Positions 45,894 to 57,909 of a stretch of 64,000 nucleotides of DNA are shown piece after piece. The position numbers and the translations under genes are program-made. The notes under the pieces are model-generated. The model did no database searches. It had not been told where the DNA came from and saw nothing but the letters and a program-made list of their open reading frames with translations. This DNA comes from Chiua virens. Lineage: Eukaryota > Basidiomycota > Agaricomycetes > Boletales > Boletaceae. The stretch covers positions 868,001 through 932,000 of the forward strand of contig JAHNUO010000001.1 in assembly GCA_019787685.1 (NCBI GenBank), written 5' to 3'. Positions within the stretch are counted from its first letter, which is position 1. Each line of letters starts with the position of its first letter.

Positions 45894-47844
45894 TGTGCTC
45901 TGGAGAGGAAATCAGGTCCTGGCCCCGCTGGATATATGTATACACCCTTCATCGCATAAGCCATAGTAGCGACACGCAACCAATATTAGATCCTAAAACA
46001 TGACAACAAGAAGCCAAGGCAGATCCGCATTTGGTCAACTCCTTATTTGTTACACTGCCTCCGTTCGTGCTTGACAGCGCCCTATATCAATTTCCGCGGA
46101 GAAGTAGCAGAAACACTACTTACGCTACTTTTTGTGGGTATTGCAGACACGAAGGGCAAACTTGTTGTTGAAGGCCGGTGTATTGGCAGGTGTTTCGGAC
46201 TTGGAGGTGGAAGGATCGTTTCAAGTAAGCAACTTGAGATTCGTGAGAAAGTACCTAGGCTCATCGGACTGGCCAATCGGATGAGTCCATCATGATGGAA
46301 TTGCTGAAACGCACGCCTGCTGTCCCGGCATAATAATTGATCATAATGGGTTCGACTGTCTGACAGGCCGTCTCATCTGTCATCGATGCTGGAGCCGGAG
46401 ACTACTCCCACTAGCTGGTAGTAAACAATATGGATCTGATGTAGCCGCACACATTATAGTAGGTCTTAGTGACATGCGGTAACTGAAACTCATGGTCCAG
46501 GCGGTCCAGATGCGTGAATTCTATCATAGATATGCGTGCATGTGCTATAGGCTCCCTTCATAACATCAAACGTTTGCGCAGAGCACATGGTCTCTGCTCT
46601 GCCAAATGAGTACTAGCGTTGTGACTGATAATGAAAACTACTGTTAAACTGTTATTTTGTTAATCAATTTCCCCCGATAACTCAATCCGATCATAGATCT
46701 CATTTTAAATGTCCATTTATAATGGCTAGGTACAACTGTGAAAACGGCGCTACGAGGCGTAGAACCCCTGTTTTAGGACCTTGGCATGTTTACGAAGACG
46801 GTTGCTAAAGTTACCCCAAGTTGGCAGGTACATAAAAATTTGAAACACGACGCCACCGATCACCCCCGATTCAGCAGTGATTCAGAAAACAAACAACTGA
46901 TGTGACCAGATCGCTATGAGATGCCGTGATCGGACTGTGGTGAGGTAAACAGCGATAGCGGACAGGATCTGTGCATATCGGCCATCTGGAGCGCGTTACC
47001 GAATTGCGACGCCTCGAATCGGGGAGTTGCACTGAATTTTGTTTAAAAACAAAAGGGCCGTATATAGATGTAGTAGGCTGAGAATGTATTGAATTCTACT
47101 GGAATACACGCGGCTCACTGGCCCTTTGAAAATTCCCCGTGTCTTAACACCCAAGCTTGGCAGAACGAGCTCACGCTTTCAGCCGTGGCAAGCCTCACAG
47201 GCTCTCCCCAAGGGATTCGCAACGACCGTACTGCTCTCCCGCATCCGCTTAAACTTGTCGTATCGTTTCCGCACGCTCGTGTTGGCGATGAATTGTTGTT
47301 CCGTACCAGTGCCTGTGGTATGGTCCCTCTGCGTCTGCCTCTGAGGGAACAAGGAGACACTGACACCGGCTCTGCGGAGGATGTTAGTGCGAAAAGGTTC
47401 GCTGAGGGGTAAGTTTGTGTGGGGTCAACGCCACAGGGACAGGGCATTGAATGTTCACCTTGGCATCTGTGTTGCGTTGACGCCTAAATGCCAGTGGCAT
47501 GCCTGCTGTTTGCATCGAGTCACGTGTCAGATTGAGTGAGACAGGAGGGTAAACGTACATATTGTTCAACACACTCCGTGCGAAGACGCTAACCAGTACG
47601 ACGTGTTCCATCGAGATCTACCAGTGCATGTGTTGAACAGAGTTGGGGCTTACAAGGATCCAGCCGGTGGCCCACCACTACCTGTCGTCTCCTGAGCGTC
47701 AGAAACGAAAATCCCATGCCGAGAAAAATCAGTGGACGTGCTGGACACGGTAGTGAACTGGGAAGCGTGCAGCGGGAAAGTTGTAGACGACTTCTGGATC
47801 GAGTTCATCGGGAAGGTGGAGGGCGACTGGGGAGCATACGTGAT
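45894..47844. other. Long intergenic stretch without a supported gene
   Basis: Holds the MFS promoter. AT-rich in 46320-47080. Leftward frames at 47115-47447 and 47384-47611 are Ser/Arg/Pro-rich and could be the 3' exons of a small unknown gene, but no motif or splice pattern supports them. Confidence 0.4.
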
Positions 47845-48543
47845 TTAATGTCGACGACGATCCAACGACGATGTATCTGCCGCCCACACATCGCCGAGAT
47901 CACAGAATTTACGAGGATCAAGACCGTGCCTCTTGCATACCTTGACGTTGAGCACGGTGAGACGTTCATTGGTGGACCGCCCGAAGCGGATGATCTTGCC
48001 TTGATCCCATTGCACAGGTGCATGCCAGGAATCGTACTTTGCCAGAAGAGTGTACAAGATGTGAACCGTAGAATGGCCTCACATCTAGCAACAGTAACCT
48101 ACCACAGGCAGCACTTTTTGGCCGATTTTCATGTAGGTAGCAATCGGTCTCTTTGACCCAGCCTCCCGGGCCTCAAGCGAGCCTCGCATAAGCCTCATCT
48201 GTACTCGGCTTGGCCCTACTGAGGATGCTACCTCAGCCGACGCACACGTGCGTACCGGCAGATGCCTCACACTAGGACGTCTGCTTCGTCCTTGCTGTCC
48301 AGGGCAGGGCGTGGGATGGCACGTCCGGGGGCAAGGACGAGGGTGCCTGAGAGCGAACACGGGTGGGCAGGCTGTGTGCATCGGGATAGCGAGGACGGGA
48401 GGCGTGCCGTCATTCATCGTTCTTGGGGACTCAAGCACGCTGACCACCCTGCCGACGGGGGTTCGATTTGGCATGAATTCAAGCTGCTGATCCATTTTGA
48501 GAATGGTCAGCACGCAGATTGAAGAGGTCAACGGTTTGCACAA
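47845..48543 (-). CDS. Hypothetical two-exon protein
   Basis: From 48543 (MCKPLTSSICVLTILKMDQQ) a frame runs to KIGQKVLPV near 48113. A GT-AG intron (GTAGGT...GGCAAAG) joins it to YDSWHAPVQWDQGKIIRFG and VLNVKVCKRHGLDPRKFCDL, stopping at 47845. The second exon reads like a folded protein (FCDLGDVWAADTSSLDRR). I recognise no family. The Cys/Pro/Arg-rich first exon may be partly artefactual. Confidence 0.4.
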
Positions 48544-48704
48544 CTCGGATTGGAGGAAGAATGATAGTGAGATTGAGTCGGGCTAGTTACTAGTTCGTAG
48601 TTCGCGAAGCAATACAACACATACACATTGTCTAAGAGTTGAACGTTGAATGCCATTGAGTTCCACATGATTGGGAATTTGGCTGAATGCCGACCAGTCA
48701 TCCT

Positions 48705-49139
48705 CTATGCATGTACAATATTACGTGTCGTCACCTGTGCCGCTCTCCACTTGTACTTGTTCTTGCCAGGCGTGTTCCAGGAATTGACCAAAATGAGGTT
48801 GTTATTGATGGTATCCCGAGTGCAGTCTTTCTTCAAGAACTTGTCTGTAATCTCATCGACAGGGATCCTGCGAATCTTTTCAGTCATGCAGCCGAAGATG
48901 TGATCGTCCGAGTCACGCTCGACCCAGTTCAAAGTATAGTACTCGCTCGGGGAATTGGGGCCTCCAGTGACTTTCTTAGGAGGGATGAGCCACGATACGC
49001 CCTGCAGTTAAAGAATCTCGTTGAGGCTGTCACTGAGAATCTTGTTCTATAATAAGGAGGGATAAGTGAAAACGAAGAACGTAGAGAACGTTGACCATGA
49101 AACTTGCCGCTCAATGCTTTGGTGGTGACCTCGGATGGC
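48705..49139 (-). pseudogene. Decayed paralogue of the lipocalin-like gene at 62.2-62.9 kb
   Basis: Reads APSEVTTKALSGKFH (start codon replaced by GTG at 49138-49140), an intron, NKILSDSLNEIL then an in-frame TAA, LQGVSWL, a deletion of roughly 25 codons, then KVTGG, DHIFGCMTEKIRRIPVDEIT and FLKKD. The second intron boundary follows YKWRAAQ. The third exon present in the other copy is missing. Clear relic. Confidence 0.75.
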
Positions 49140-49332
49140 GCTGCCACGGGGTAGAGTACACTCAGCACAGTGCCGAACAGGAATCAAATGCAACATGGAT
49201 CACATTCACGTCCACCACCAGCTGAATCATGTAAGTGGCGTTCACGACGCGTTCGGATGGGTTCAAAGAACCATATCTCTGGAATACCTCAAAGCGTCCG
49301 AGTCGACGTGCCGTCGACGTTTCGCTGATGTC

Positions 49333-49413
49333 ATATCGATGATAGTGAGTAACGTCTGGCAGCACTGCAGACACTGGCTCCTAGAGTCAAGGTTCGAATC
49401 CTGCAGAAACCAC
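49333..49413 (+). other. tRNA-like relic (possible tRNA-Leu pseudogene or SINE head)
   Basis: Perfect B box GGTTCGAATCC at 49391-49401, followed by TGCAGAAACCA and, after CTAGGGG, a T7 run like a Pol III terminator. A weak A-box-like AGTGAGTAACG lies about 50 bases upstream. The acceptor 5' strand does not pair with AGAAACC, so it is not a functional tRNA. Confidence 0.3.
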
Positions 49414-49419
49414 TAGGGG

Positions 49420-50562
49420 TTTTTTTAGTGGGTATTGCGTAAGCGAGTCCCACAGTACTCGCGTGAGCGCGTGCACATCATACATAGTTCAGCACCTCCC
49501 CGGTCGGTTCCCTGCCCAATGCTCGACATACTAGTACGTTGATACGCTGCCAACCCACCCAATTGTACAATCTCCTCTACCTTGTCCAACATTTTTCGTT
49601 GGTCACGCTAGACGCACTTTTCTGAAGTTGCCTTTGCTTCTTGAGTAAAACATGGAAGCGCCTGATCAGGATCCTCGTCGTTTGGGGATTGCTGCTACCG
49701 TTTGTTGATGCGTGGTGTTTTCCGTCGAGGTGATGGGCGTTTTCTTTTTGCGAGCCTTGGGCATGGTCGAGGTCCAACTTGAACCCCGACCAAAGGCTCA
49801 TTTTGCTCTTCCACTTCCGCCGTCACATATCCAGCATCAAATTTGAAGCCAGACATCGCCAACGATGTCAGACACATTATCTCCTTGTACAACGGTCCTC
49901 AACATGCCCTGCACCTTGTTGATACGCCTCTATCTGTCCACGTTGCCTGGTCCGTTCGCGGACTCTCGTTCCAGGCAGTCCCGTTTTACATAATGAAGAT
50001 AAGTTGTCGGAGTGACCCAGGCTGGATGATATACCCGAAAATACCAGGTCACTTGCCATCGACCTGTGTTGAATACCGGAGCGCAAGAATGGAACCTATG
50101 TCAAGTGTCTCTACGTCAACCATTCGACAACCCGTTGATTCCCGAAGCGACATGACATGCGTAGGAAACCAGTTTCAAGAGATGTGGGTTGCCTTAATCA
50201 GATGGATGCTGGGATCGTTAACGCCGTGATAGTCGCCGCATGGTAGATGGAACCGCATTCATAGTCGGCGTGAACCTTCCGATCTGCCGTTAAGTACTTT
50301 CATCAATCATTAATCATGCTCCACCCAGGTCAAGTTATAAGTGCAGTGAAAATCGGAAAACTGGTACTATTCATATAAAACAAAGTAGTACAACGATCTG
50401 ATGCTACCAAAGAACAAAAGCAATTTAAGTGAACCTGAGATCTACTTCCCTCAAGCCGGTGGCATGTCGGAAGAGACTGATAGGTTTCTTCACGCTTGGC
50501 CACGGTCATAATCTACAAGTATTCGATACGGCAAGAACACTACAGGTACAATCCTCACAAAG
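49420..50562. other. Intergenic stretch without a supported gene
   Basis: Only short unsupported frames are present. Contains the 3' flank of the NTPase gene. No repeat recognised. Confidence 0.4.
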
Positions 50563-53500
50563 TTATCTTCGTATCTTTGGGACATCCTTCCCATGTTCCC
50601 ATGCCATATGCTCAGCAGTCGCCGTCCTCCCAAACTTCACTTGTGCATCCAGATATTTTGCATACGGTTTTTCGGTTTCCGGAATTTGCTCTATGTGAAT
50701 CAGCTGCTTGAGAGCCTCCAGGAGTGATGGATGATCTGCTAAAAAAGGATACGTGGTGCTGTCGACACCGGCGGCATAAATCCGCATGCAGCGGTCGCTC
50801 TTATTTCGCGCCGGATAGGTAACAGAAAACGACGGAGGTTGACCAAGGTCCGCCAAGATGGCGACGTAAGGCACCGACTCCGAGTCGGAACGTAACGAAA
50901 GTATCGGGCCACCGATACCTTCATGTCGTTGCGTGATGTCCTTCAAAACGTTTTTGGAGTCCGTCGATTTCCGTGCCTTGTCTGAAATGAACACCTGCGA
51001 CATTCGTGATTCCGCCGACCCTGTATTACCCTTTGAGTCTTTGAAGTAGATCGGGATGGCCTTGTCGATGATACGCTGTTGATGGCAGCACTGCACTGCA
51101 CTCGTTCTCGTCCAGTGCCTGTAGCGTCCATTCGCCCAAGCTGTACAGGTTATTGTTAAGTTCGACGCAACCTCATAAAACAGGAATGCTGGACACTGAC
51201 CTTAATCCGTCCCCTCCCTTTACTCCAATCATCCGCATCCATGAACACCCAGTGCGAAAAATTAACGTAGGCGTATTCGAATGCTTTGCGTGGCTGCGAT
51301 CGCGGCGGATCTTCCTTCTCCCCTTTCTTATCAGGCCATATCTGCGGCCCGAAGACGAACTCGAGCCAGTCGACAACAGGTATCATTTCGCAGTCAGCAA
51401 GACGCCCGTCCCATGTCGAAGGCGTCTTGGTGACAATATTCTTGACCTTGGTGCGGATGAACAAATCCTTGGCCAGAAGCCACAACAACCGACTGGCCAG
51501 TTCACCACGTTGTCCTTGGTCGATCATGCCAGAGTTCACTTGTCGTAACATCGTTTTCAGTGCCTCCCCTAAAATTTCAGGATCTGAATGCAAGGCATGT
51601 GCAGCGGCGCACGAAAGGAGTGGCTCTGATGGATAGCTCGTGAACATCCAACTGCGATCAAGTGTAGGTAGCGAGACATATGCGCATATAACTGGCCACC
51701 CCCTTCTCTAAGAATTCGACCGAATCCGGATGTCCGAGCGCGACTTCCGGTGCGAATCGTTGGCCAAGTACCGTGAGCACGTGGTACTTCTCCCTTGCAT
51801 CAAATTCACCATCCCCGCATAGTTTCGCTGACGCTGTTTCCATCACTTCTTGAAGCTCCCAGCGCGCGGTCTTGAGAGATTTCCATCTGTGAACCAAAGC
51901 TATCTCAATGTGTACTGGAAGTGTGAAATGAGCACATACAGTGGTCTTCCGAAGCCTGCAATGTGATCGAGTCTGGATACATCCTCGATCTTACCGCCAC
52001 GAAGTTGAGATGCGCTCTGATCCCATCCTAGCATAGTGTAAGGCGGGAAAAGCCTGAGGCCCCGAGTGGTAATACGTTTGGAATTATCTGAGAGACAAAT
52101 AAGTCAGGGATCAAATACTGAAACTTATCGGACTGACGTTGCTTGTCAAGGGGCGAGAAATCGGCAACCTTGGAAGTCGTTGACGCGAATACGACCCAAA
52201 CTGCGGCTTTTCGATCTTCACTATGGGAATATTCGTTCACGACTCTGCAGAAAACGTCTGCTGGGCGATAGTCTCCGTCTTTCTCCCATGGTGTACTTCA
52301 TCGATCGCGATGACCAACTTGGGCTCGGTGAAATCACCCGGAAAAATACTTTCTAGGCGGGAAGCCATCTTCCGGTGGGCTCCAAAGAGACGCGATTTAT
52401 GACTCTGATCCCTTCGATCCGAATCTAACATGCTACTTAATCAACGCAACCTGGTACCGCAATCATACTCACCTGATAGCGAGAGTTCCTTCATCTTATC
52501 TGCAGTATCATCGACGTCCGTGCTTGTGTTGGTATTTTGCACGCCACCGATGCCCGCTGCAGTAGAAGTTTCTTCACGGCCAGTGCCAGTGGGTGCCGGT
52601 TAAGTCCTTGACGTCACGAACGAGATCAGCATAGACCTACGGCACATCATCAATCATCGCAGGCACGAGCACAAAATCTGTACCTCGTTGTATTTCTGAT
52701 GAACCTTGGCAAAAAAATCACTTCGGGTGGTGTGGGTCGGAGAGTGACTCATATCGCACATCTTCGAGCTCCATTCGAGGATTTTTGCTTTGGCAGTGCG
52801 GGTGGGGTGTGCTGTAGAAAGATGTTCCTCGACCGTCTCGAAAAGGGCAATGAAGAATGCATAGCAGATGGTTCGGTAGCCCTCTTTAGCGCCAGAAAAA
52901 TTGGTCAAGATGTCTGCTACGATTGGATCGCGAGCAGGGAAACTCATTTTGTCATCATCTGCCCGTAGGTTCATGTACAATACTACAGTCTCCTTCTTGC
53001 TCAGCTGAGGATCAAATCAGTCATGACGGATGCAAGTGGAAGATTGAGTTCTTAATACATACCTCAGTCAGCATCCTTGATTTCCCGGTTCCTGAACTCT
53101 GGACGATAGAGCAGAACTTTGCATAATACCACGGTGGATTTTTCGTTTCCCTGAATAACTTTTCATTGTAGATCAGATACTCGTAGAAACCGTCGACGGC
53201 TGCGCCGTGGTACTCTGCTCCAAAGGATCGTGACAGATTTTTATGAAAATCTGAGAAGGGATATGAGTACGTCTCATGAGGCGTCTAGTGGTATCAGTGA
53301 TGTAGTCACCACTGACCCTCGGGAGGAAAGTCAAGTCCGAGTCTCTTCCTCGGTGTTGGTCGTTTCTCTGCTGCTTTGAGAATGGCTGGCATAATGACCA
53401 CCGTTGTTAGTACATCCCAGTGCTATAGACACGAATGGTGAACACGCACCGAGGTTTCGAATCTCGCGGTATGATTTACGCTCCCATGCGGAAGCAAGGA

Positions 53501-53591
53501 GCGCCCCCAATTCTTTATACTTGTTGAGCAACTTTGAGGCCTCCGGGTTGAGCGCAAACTTCAGATCCAGGTCTCCTTCAGAATGACACAC
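50563..53591 (-). CDS. P-loop NTPase protein of a family common in Agaricomycetes
   Basis: Multi-exon leftward gene. The N-terminal exon (from about 53591) has LNKYKELGALLASAWERKSY. Next come DFHKNLSRSFGAEYHGAAVD and NPPWYYAKFCSIV, leading to a Walker A, QSSGTGKSRMLTE (near 53080). Then come VLYMNLRADDD, a helical region, and the Walker B LVIAIDEVHHG near 52310. The C-terminal half contains PSEPLLSCAAAHALHSDPEI, RGELASRLLWLLAKDLF, NFSHWVFMDADDWSKGRGRI and TSAVQCCHQQRIIDKAIPIY, and ends at 50563. This architecture (P-loop plus a long conserved C-terminal domain) recurs in many copies in Agaricomycete genomes; I know no established function. An ATPase with a DNA- or protein-handling role is possible but unproven. 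Confidence 0.7.
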
Positions 53592-54318
53592 GATGGAATT
53601 GAGAAGCCCGTTGTGTTAGCATGGTCGGCACAAACCCTAACCCGAAATCAAGGTTAGCGATAGACATGCGTAGTAATATGCTAGGGTTTACATTTGGATC
53701 CCAGACAACTTGTCGTCTAGTATGGCTGAGGTAGTAGCTGTTTGATGCGCTGTTGAAGTTTCCTGCCTGTATATAACCGTCTTCTTTGGAGAGTATGATG
53801 TAGTTCATGTAAAAAGGATCAAGCTGGCTCGAACGAGCTATGCGCATACACGATATGCCTCGATTCTTTCGTTGGTCACAATCCACATGGGTCCCAGCAC
53901 TTGCCTAATGATGTCTTCACCGCTCGATTTCCACTCTACCCACGGGCTTGACATACGCCGCCTCCACGATCGTATCAAACCCAATCTCCGAGTCGATCTC
54001 CAAATTGAGCAGGCCCCGTAAAACGAGCAACGCACCCAACTTGGACGACACCGTGTTTTCCTCTCTGCACGTCGCACTGTGAATGCCTGACACAACGTTA
54101 GCGTGCCCTCTGGACTGCGAACCGCGATGCGCGAAACGTACAGTTGGCACAGCCCTCTGCGCACGGACAACGCTCGACGGCGTCGTGGGCATGACGCAAA
54201 ATTTCCGAGGCTGCCTACGGTCAACCTCTATCACACCCAAGTTGTCACCGAACCTACCATGATCGAACCCTTGCGTCGACCGTGATGCACCGCTCTTGCC
54301 GCACGCGTCGTAAAACAC
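53578..54318 (-). CDS. Unknown module upstream of the NTPase, possibly its N-terminus
   Basis: From 54318 (MFYDACGKSGASRSTQGFDH) to VGRVEIE near 53917 in one frame (RFGDNLGVIEVDRR, SKLGALLVLRGLLNLEIDSE). It is then continued in a second frame by QVLGPMWIVTNERIEAYR and in a third by SQLDPFYMNYIILSKEDGYI, YYLSHTRRQVVWDPN and GFVPTMLTQRASQFHR. It abuts CHSEGDLDLKFA of the NTPase gene one base out of frame at about 53588. Same strand and no gap suggest one large gene with splice or frame problems. No domain recognised. Confidence 0.5.
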
Positions 54319-54394
54319 GAGTCTACAACCGACTATCAGCTCTTCGGACGTCCACGTCAGTACACCTGTGTGGCCTGCGACCTGATGTTCACGC

Positions 54395-55365
54395 TAGTGG
54401 CACCGATTCCGACCAGTGAGTTCATTATTTTTGTCACATTTACCAGAACTCAGTGACAATACATCGTAATGCAGAACATAGAATGTCAACTTGAAGTACC
54501 CCGACCAAGCAAAGGAATGAGGACATTCAAGCCACAGGAAGTCCAGAGGAATCTACGGGTAAATGATTTCATGGTTTATTCAATTATTGATTGCTGACAG
54601 CGACTAGCAGCAGGAAAGACTGAGGTCGAGAGTCCTAGTCATGTCTCAATAACTGCATCGTCGTCGCTGGCGGCACTCAATGCAGTTTTGCAGACAATGC
54701 AAAACGAAGAAAAGCTCTTGACCTGCACACCAGGTACCGTCGGACCCGGAGGACGACTCGGAAGACGGGAGGTTCGAGTTCGTTGATCCTCCCCAGTTCT
54801 ATCTATATTGCAGGTGCCAACGATGACATCACCAGTCAACGACACCGAGTTGCCTGCATCATCGTCGCTGGCAATGCTGAACGGGGCACTTCAATCGGTG
54901 GACGGCAATATCTTGACCTGCACGCCAGGTCCTCATTAGGCCTCACTACCGGATCATGGATGACAGCTTTCCGACGCTGTCAAAAGCTCCCATTTTTCCA
55001 AGTTGGTTTTTGCCTCAGCTTGTACTTCGTTCTTCTCGTTGACAGTCACATCCCAGGGACGAGACTTCCACTCGAGGAGTATGTCAATGTGTCACCTATG
55101 AGCACCTCAACTATGAAACCCTCGCGGAGGCTCCAGGGTCAAATTGCGAATGACTAATTCCTCAGTGACGACGCATCTGCGATGCAATTATGTAGCACCG
55201 CTTTCTGGCGAAAGGACTGTGACGTTATGGTCCATGTTACGGATGGATCATGGGAATCTCATATTTAATGTTCTACCTTCCAGCCATATCTTTCATTTCA
55301 AGCTTGTTTATTTGTGATGTCTGCATTTCTGCAACAACCATGTTGGTCCTGGACAGTTTTTCTGG
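54395..55365 (+). pseudogene. Truncated duplicate of the repeat-protein gene at 60.5-61.7 kb
   Basis: Base-for-base similar to 60540-61745. It contains the same GTGAGTTCA intron, two copies of the SLAALxAxLQ...LTCTPG repeat unit (near 54654 and 54862) and the same non-coding tail (TCTGGACAGTTTTT). Frames are interrupted and the 5' two thirds of the gene are absent. Confidence 0.7.
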
Positions 55366-55576
55366 GTAATATCACTAATGCGTCGGATGGGAACAGAGCG
55401 AGTGTCTTCTGATCCCCGGTTTCCAAGTCGGGAGGACTGTGACATTGAAGACCGTTGCTGACGAAAGATAAACTTCCGATTCCAGTTACTGGCAAGCTGC
55501 GGTTTATGTCATGGTTAATCTAACAACTGGTTGGCAGAGGTATATATAACTTATCTGCATCTGTGTTGGTAGCATC

Positions 55577-57909
55577 ATGGATCAACTTTATCAACTTTCG
55601 CCTCTCTTGTCCAATCTCCAGCGCCAATTAAGAACCATCGTTGAAGCTGGGTCCCACCCATCTAGGAATCCCCTTGCTGGCATCTACATCAACATGCTTT
55701 CAAGTTACTTCGTGCTGGCAGCGATAGGCGCTGTCGTCGTCTGCGCTTTAGCCTCACTCAAGGGACGAAGGAGGAGTGTTGGAGGCATTCGTCTCCCTCC
55801 GGGACCTCCCCCCCTTCCCTTCATTGGGAACATCCTCAGTATCGACCCTAAGAAACCTTGGATAACTTACACTGATTGGAAGGCTTGCTATGGTGTGTTT
55901 TAACTACCAGTATCACAGCAGCTAAGTGCTAAATCTGCACCTCAATAACAGGTGATATCTTCATGATCCGCGTGCTAAAGCAGGACATCATCGTGATAAA
56001 CTCGGAGAAATATGCCAAAGACCTTTTCGAGTGCCGATCTCGTATTTACTCGGATAGGCCCTACCTTGCTACCAGACTCCCGTGCGTTGTTACCTTTTAC
56101 AGCGATGTGTATCCCTGGATCTGAATTAACATTAACTTGCTCTGATAGGTATGGCTGGTCCTTCAATTTTGGTTTCACTCCTTATGGCGATCAGTGGCGT
56201 TCACAGCGGAGAATCTTTCATCAAGCATTCAGAGCTGAAGCAAGCCTCACGTTCCACCCTGTCCAGCTTAAAAAGGCTCGTCAGCTCGTATTGGATTTTC
56301 TCAATTCACCTCATGTTTTTTACGACCATATTCAAAGGCAAGTATCGTTCACTCAAGCAAGAGTGTCTGTTCCAACAGTGGAAATGCGTGCAGGTTCTCT
56401 GCGGCCGTCATCATGTCAATCGTGTATGACTATGAAGTTGCCTTTCATCATGACCCTCTCATTGAGATATTTGAGCGAGGGAACGCACTGGCTATGGAGA
56501 GCCTAACACCAGAAGCTGCATCCATCATCGAGGCTTTCCCTTTCGGCAAGTGGTCGCTCTCATGCACGCTTGCATTGAGCTGATATCATCCTAGTCCTCA
56601 GTTTACCAGAGTGGTTTCCAGGTGGGACATTCAGACGCGAGGCTACGATTTCCCACAAATGTGCTATGGAGATGGTAGAGGAACCCTTCAAACATGCTAG
56701 ACAACGCGAAGTGATTTCATCATTGCTTCACCTCAGCGGCCAAGACTCATGCCAATGGAACACAGACCATGGGTAGCAGTGCATCGGCAGTTGCACTTGA
56801 TCTGTTAAAGCGTAACAAGAATATCAATGACCCATCGCAACTTCAATTAATCAAAGATACATGTGCCACGGCGTTTGTAGGTAGGTACGATAGTGAGACA
56901 TAATGCGTAGTTGTTCACAATCGATTTCATTCTGATAGCCGGTGCAGAAACGGTCGGTCTGTACACACATAATGGAATGGACAACTTATCCCTTTTTGTA
57001 GACCACGACAGCACTAAAATGCTTTATACTTGCCATGGTACAACATCCGGAAGCTCAAGCACGGGCACAGGCAGAGATCGACGCAGTCGTCGGCAGAACT
57101 CGACTTCCGAATTTTGACGACCGGGCAAACCTCTCATACATTGAGGCTGTCATAATGGAGACCTTGAGGGTGTATACTATCAATCCCCTTGGTAAACCTC
57201 GCCGTCGGGACACTTGCACTGGGTCTTACCAATCACCTCAGGGCTTGCTCACGCCGCTACAGCTGATGACACTTACGAAGGTTTTCATATCCCGAAAGGT
57301 GACAGTTTTGCATGATGATCTGAGCATCCGTTGACACTGTTTGACTACCCGTACCAGGATGCACAGTCATGACAAATGTCTGGTGCGCACGACTATTTTT
57401 TTAATTTCAGAGACTCAGTCTAAAAGAACGCACTTGTAAGGGCTATGCAACATGATGGAAGCGGTTTACCAAGAGCCAGATGTCTTTAAGCCCGAAAGAT
57501 TTCTTGTAGATGGTAACCTCAAAGAAGACCTCAAGTTTGTTAACACCCTCACGTTCGGCTTCGGAAGGCGAGTATTTCCACACTTGTCTCCGTGGAATCC
57601 TGTCGTAAACCATGCTTGTTAGGCGTGGGTGCCCGGGTCGTCACACCGCTGACGCTTCAATCTGGGTTGCTGTTGTGTCGATTTTGTGGGCATTCAGCAT
57701 CAGAAAGGCTCGAGATGAGAAGGGCGAAGAAATCGACTTTGAACCGACTTTTACCCATGGGGTAACAAGGTACGAGTAATTTCGAGGTATACATACCTTG
57801 TACTTGTATCCCATCATTTACATCATTTGGCAGGTCTCCTCACCCATTCCCGTGCTTCATTACACAGCGATCGTTGAACAAGGACGTCCGCGAGTTGTTG
57901 TCGAGTTAG
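55577..57909 (+). CDS. Cytochrome P450 monooxygenase, with one or two frame shifts
   Basis: ER-anchored heme monooxygenase, substrate unknown. Start at 55577, N-terminal membrane anchor MLSSYFVLAAIGAVVVCALA, Pro-rich hinge LPPGPPPLPFIGNI. Later blocks: YGWSFNFGFTPYGDQWRSQR (helix C), FPEWFPGG-like LPEWFPGGTF, helix I AGAET/TTALKCFILAM split by an intron, ExxR in IMETLRVYTINPLG, HIPKGCTVMTNVWAMQHD, QEPDVFKPERFL, and the heme loop FGFGRRGCPGRH with the Cys ligand. The heme loop is joined by a GC-AG intron (57568-57622, donor GCGAGT). One extra base lies after WAMQHD (near 57450), and another shift is needed near 56730. Otherwise full length (about 510 residues). Ends at 57909. Confidence 0.82.

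Noticed and set aside
43804..57909. Possible secondary-metabolite cluster (MFS permease, P450, lipocalin-like proteins)
   Set aside because: No backbone enzyme (PKS, NRPS, terpene synthase, DMATS) is present. The MFS is of nutrient-permease type and lies 11 kb from the P450 with unrelated genes between.
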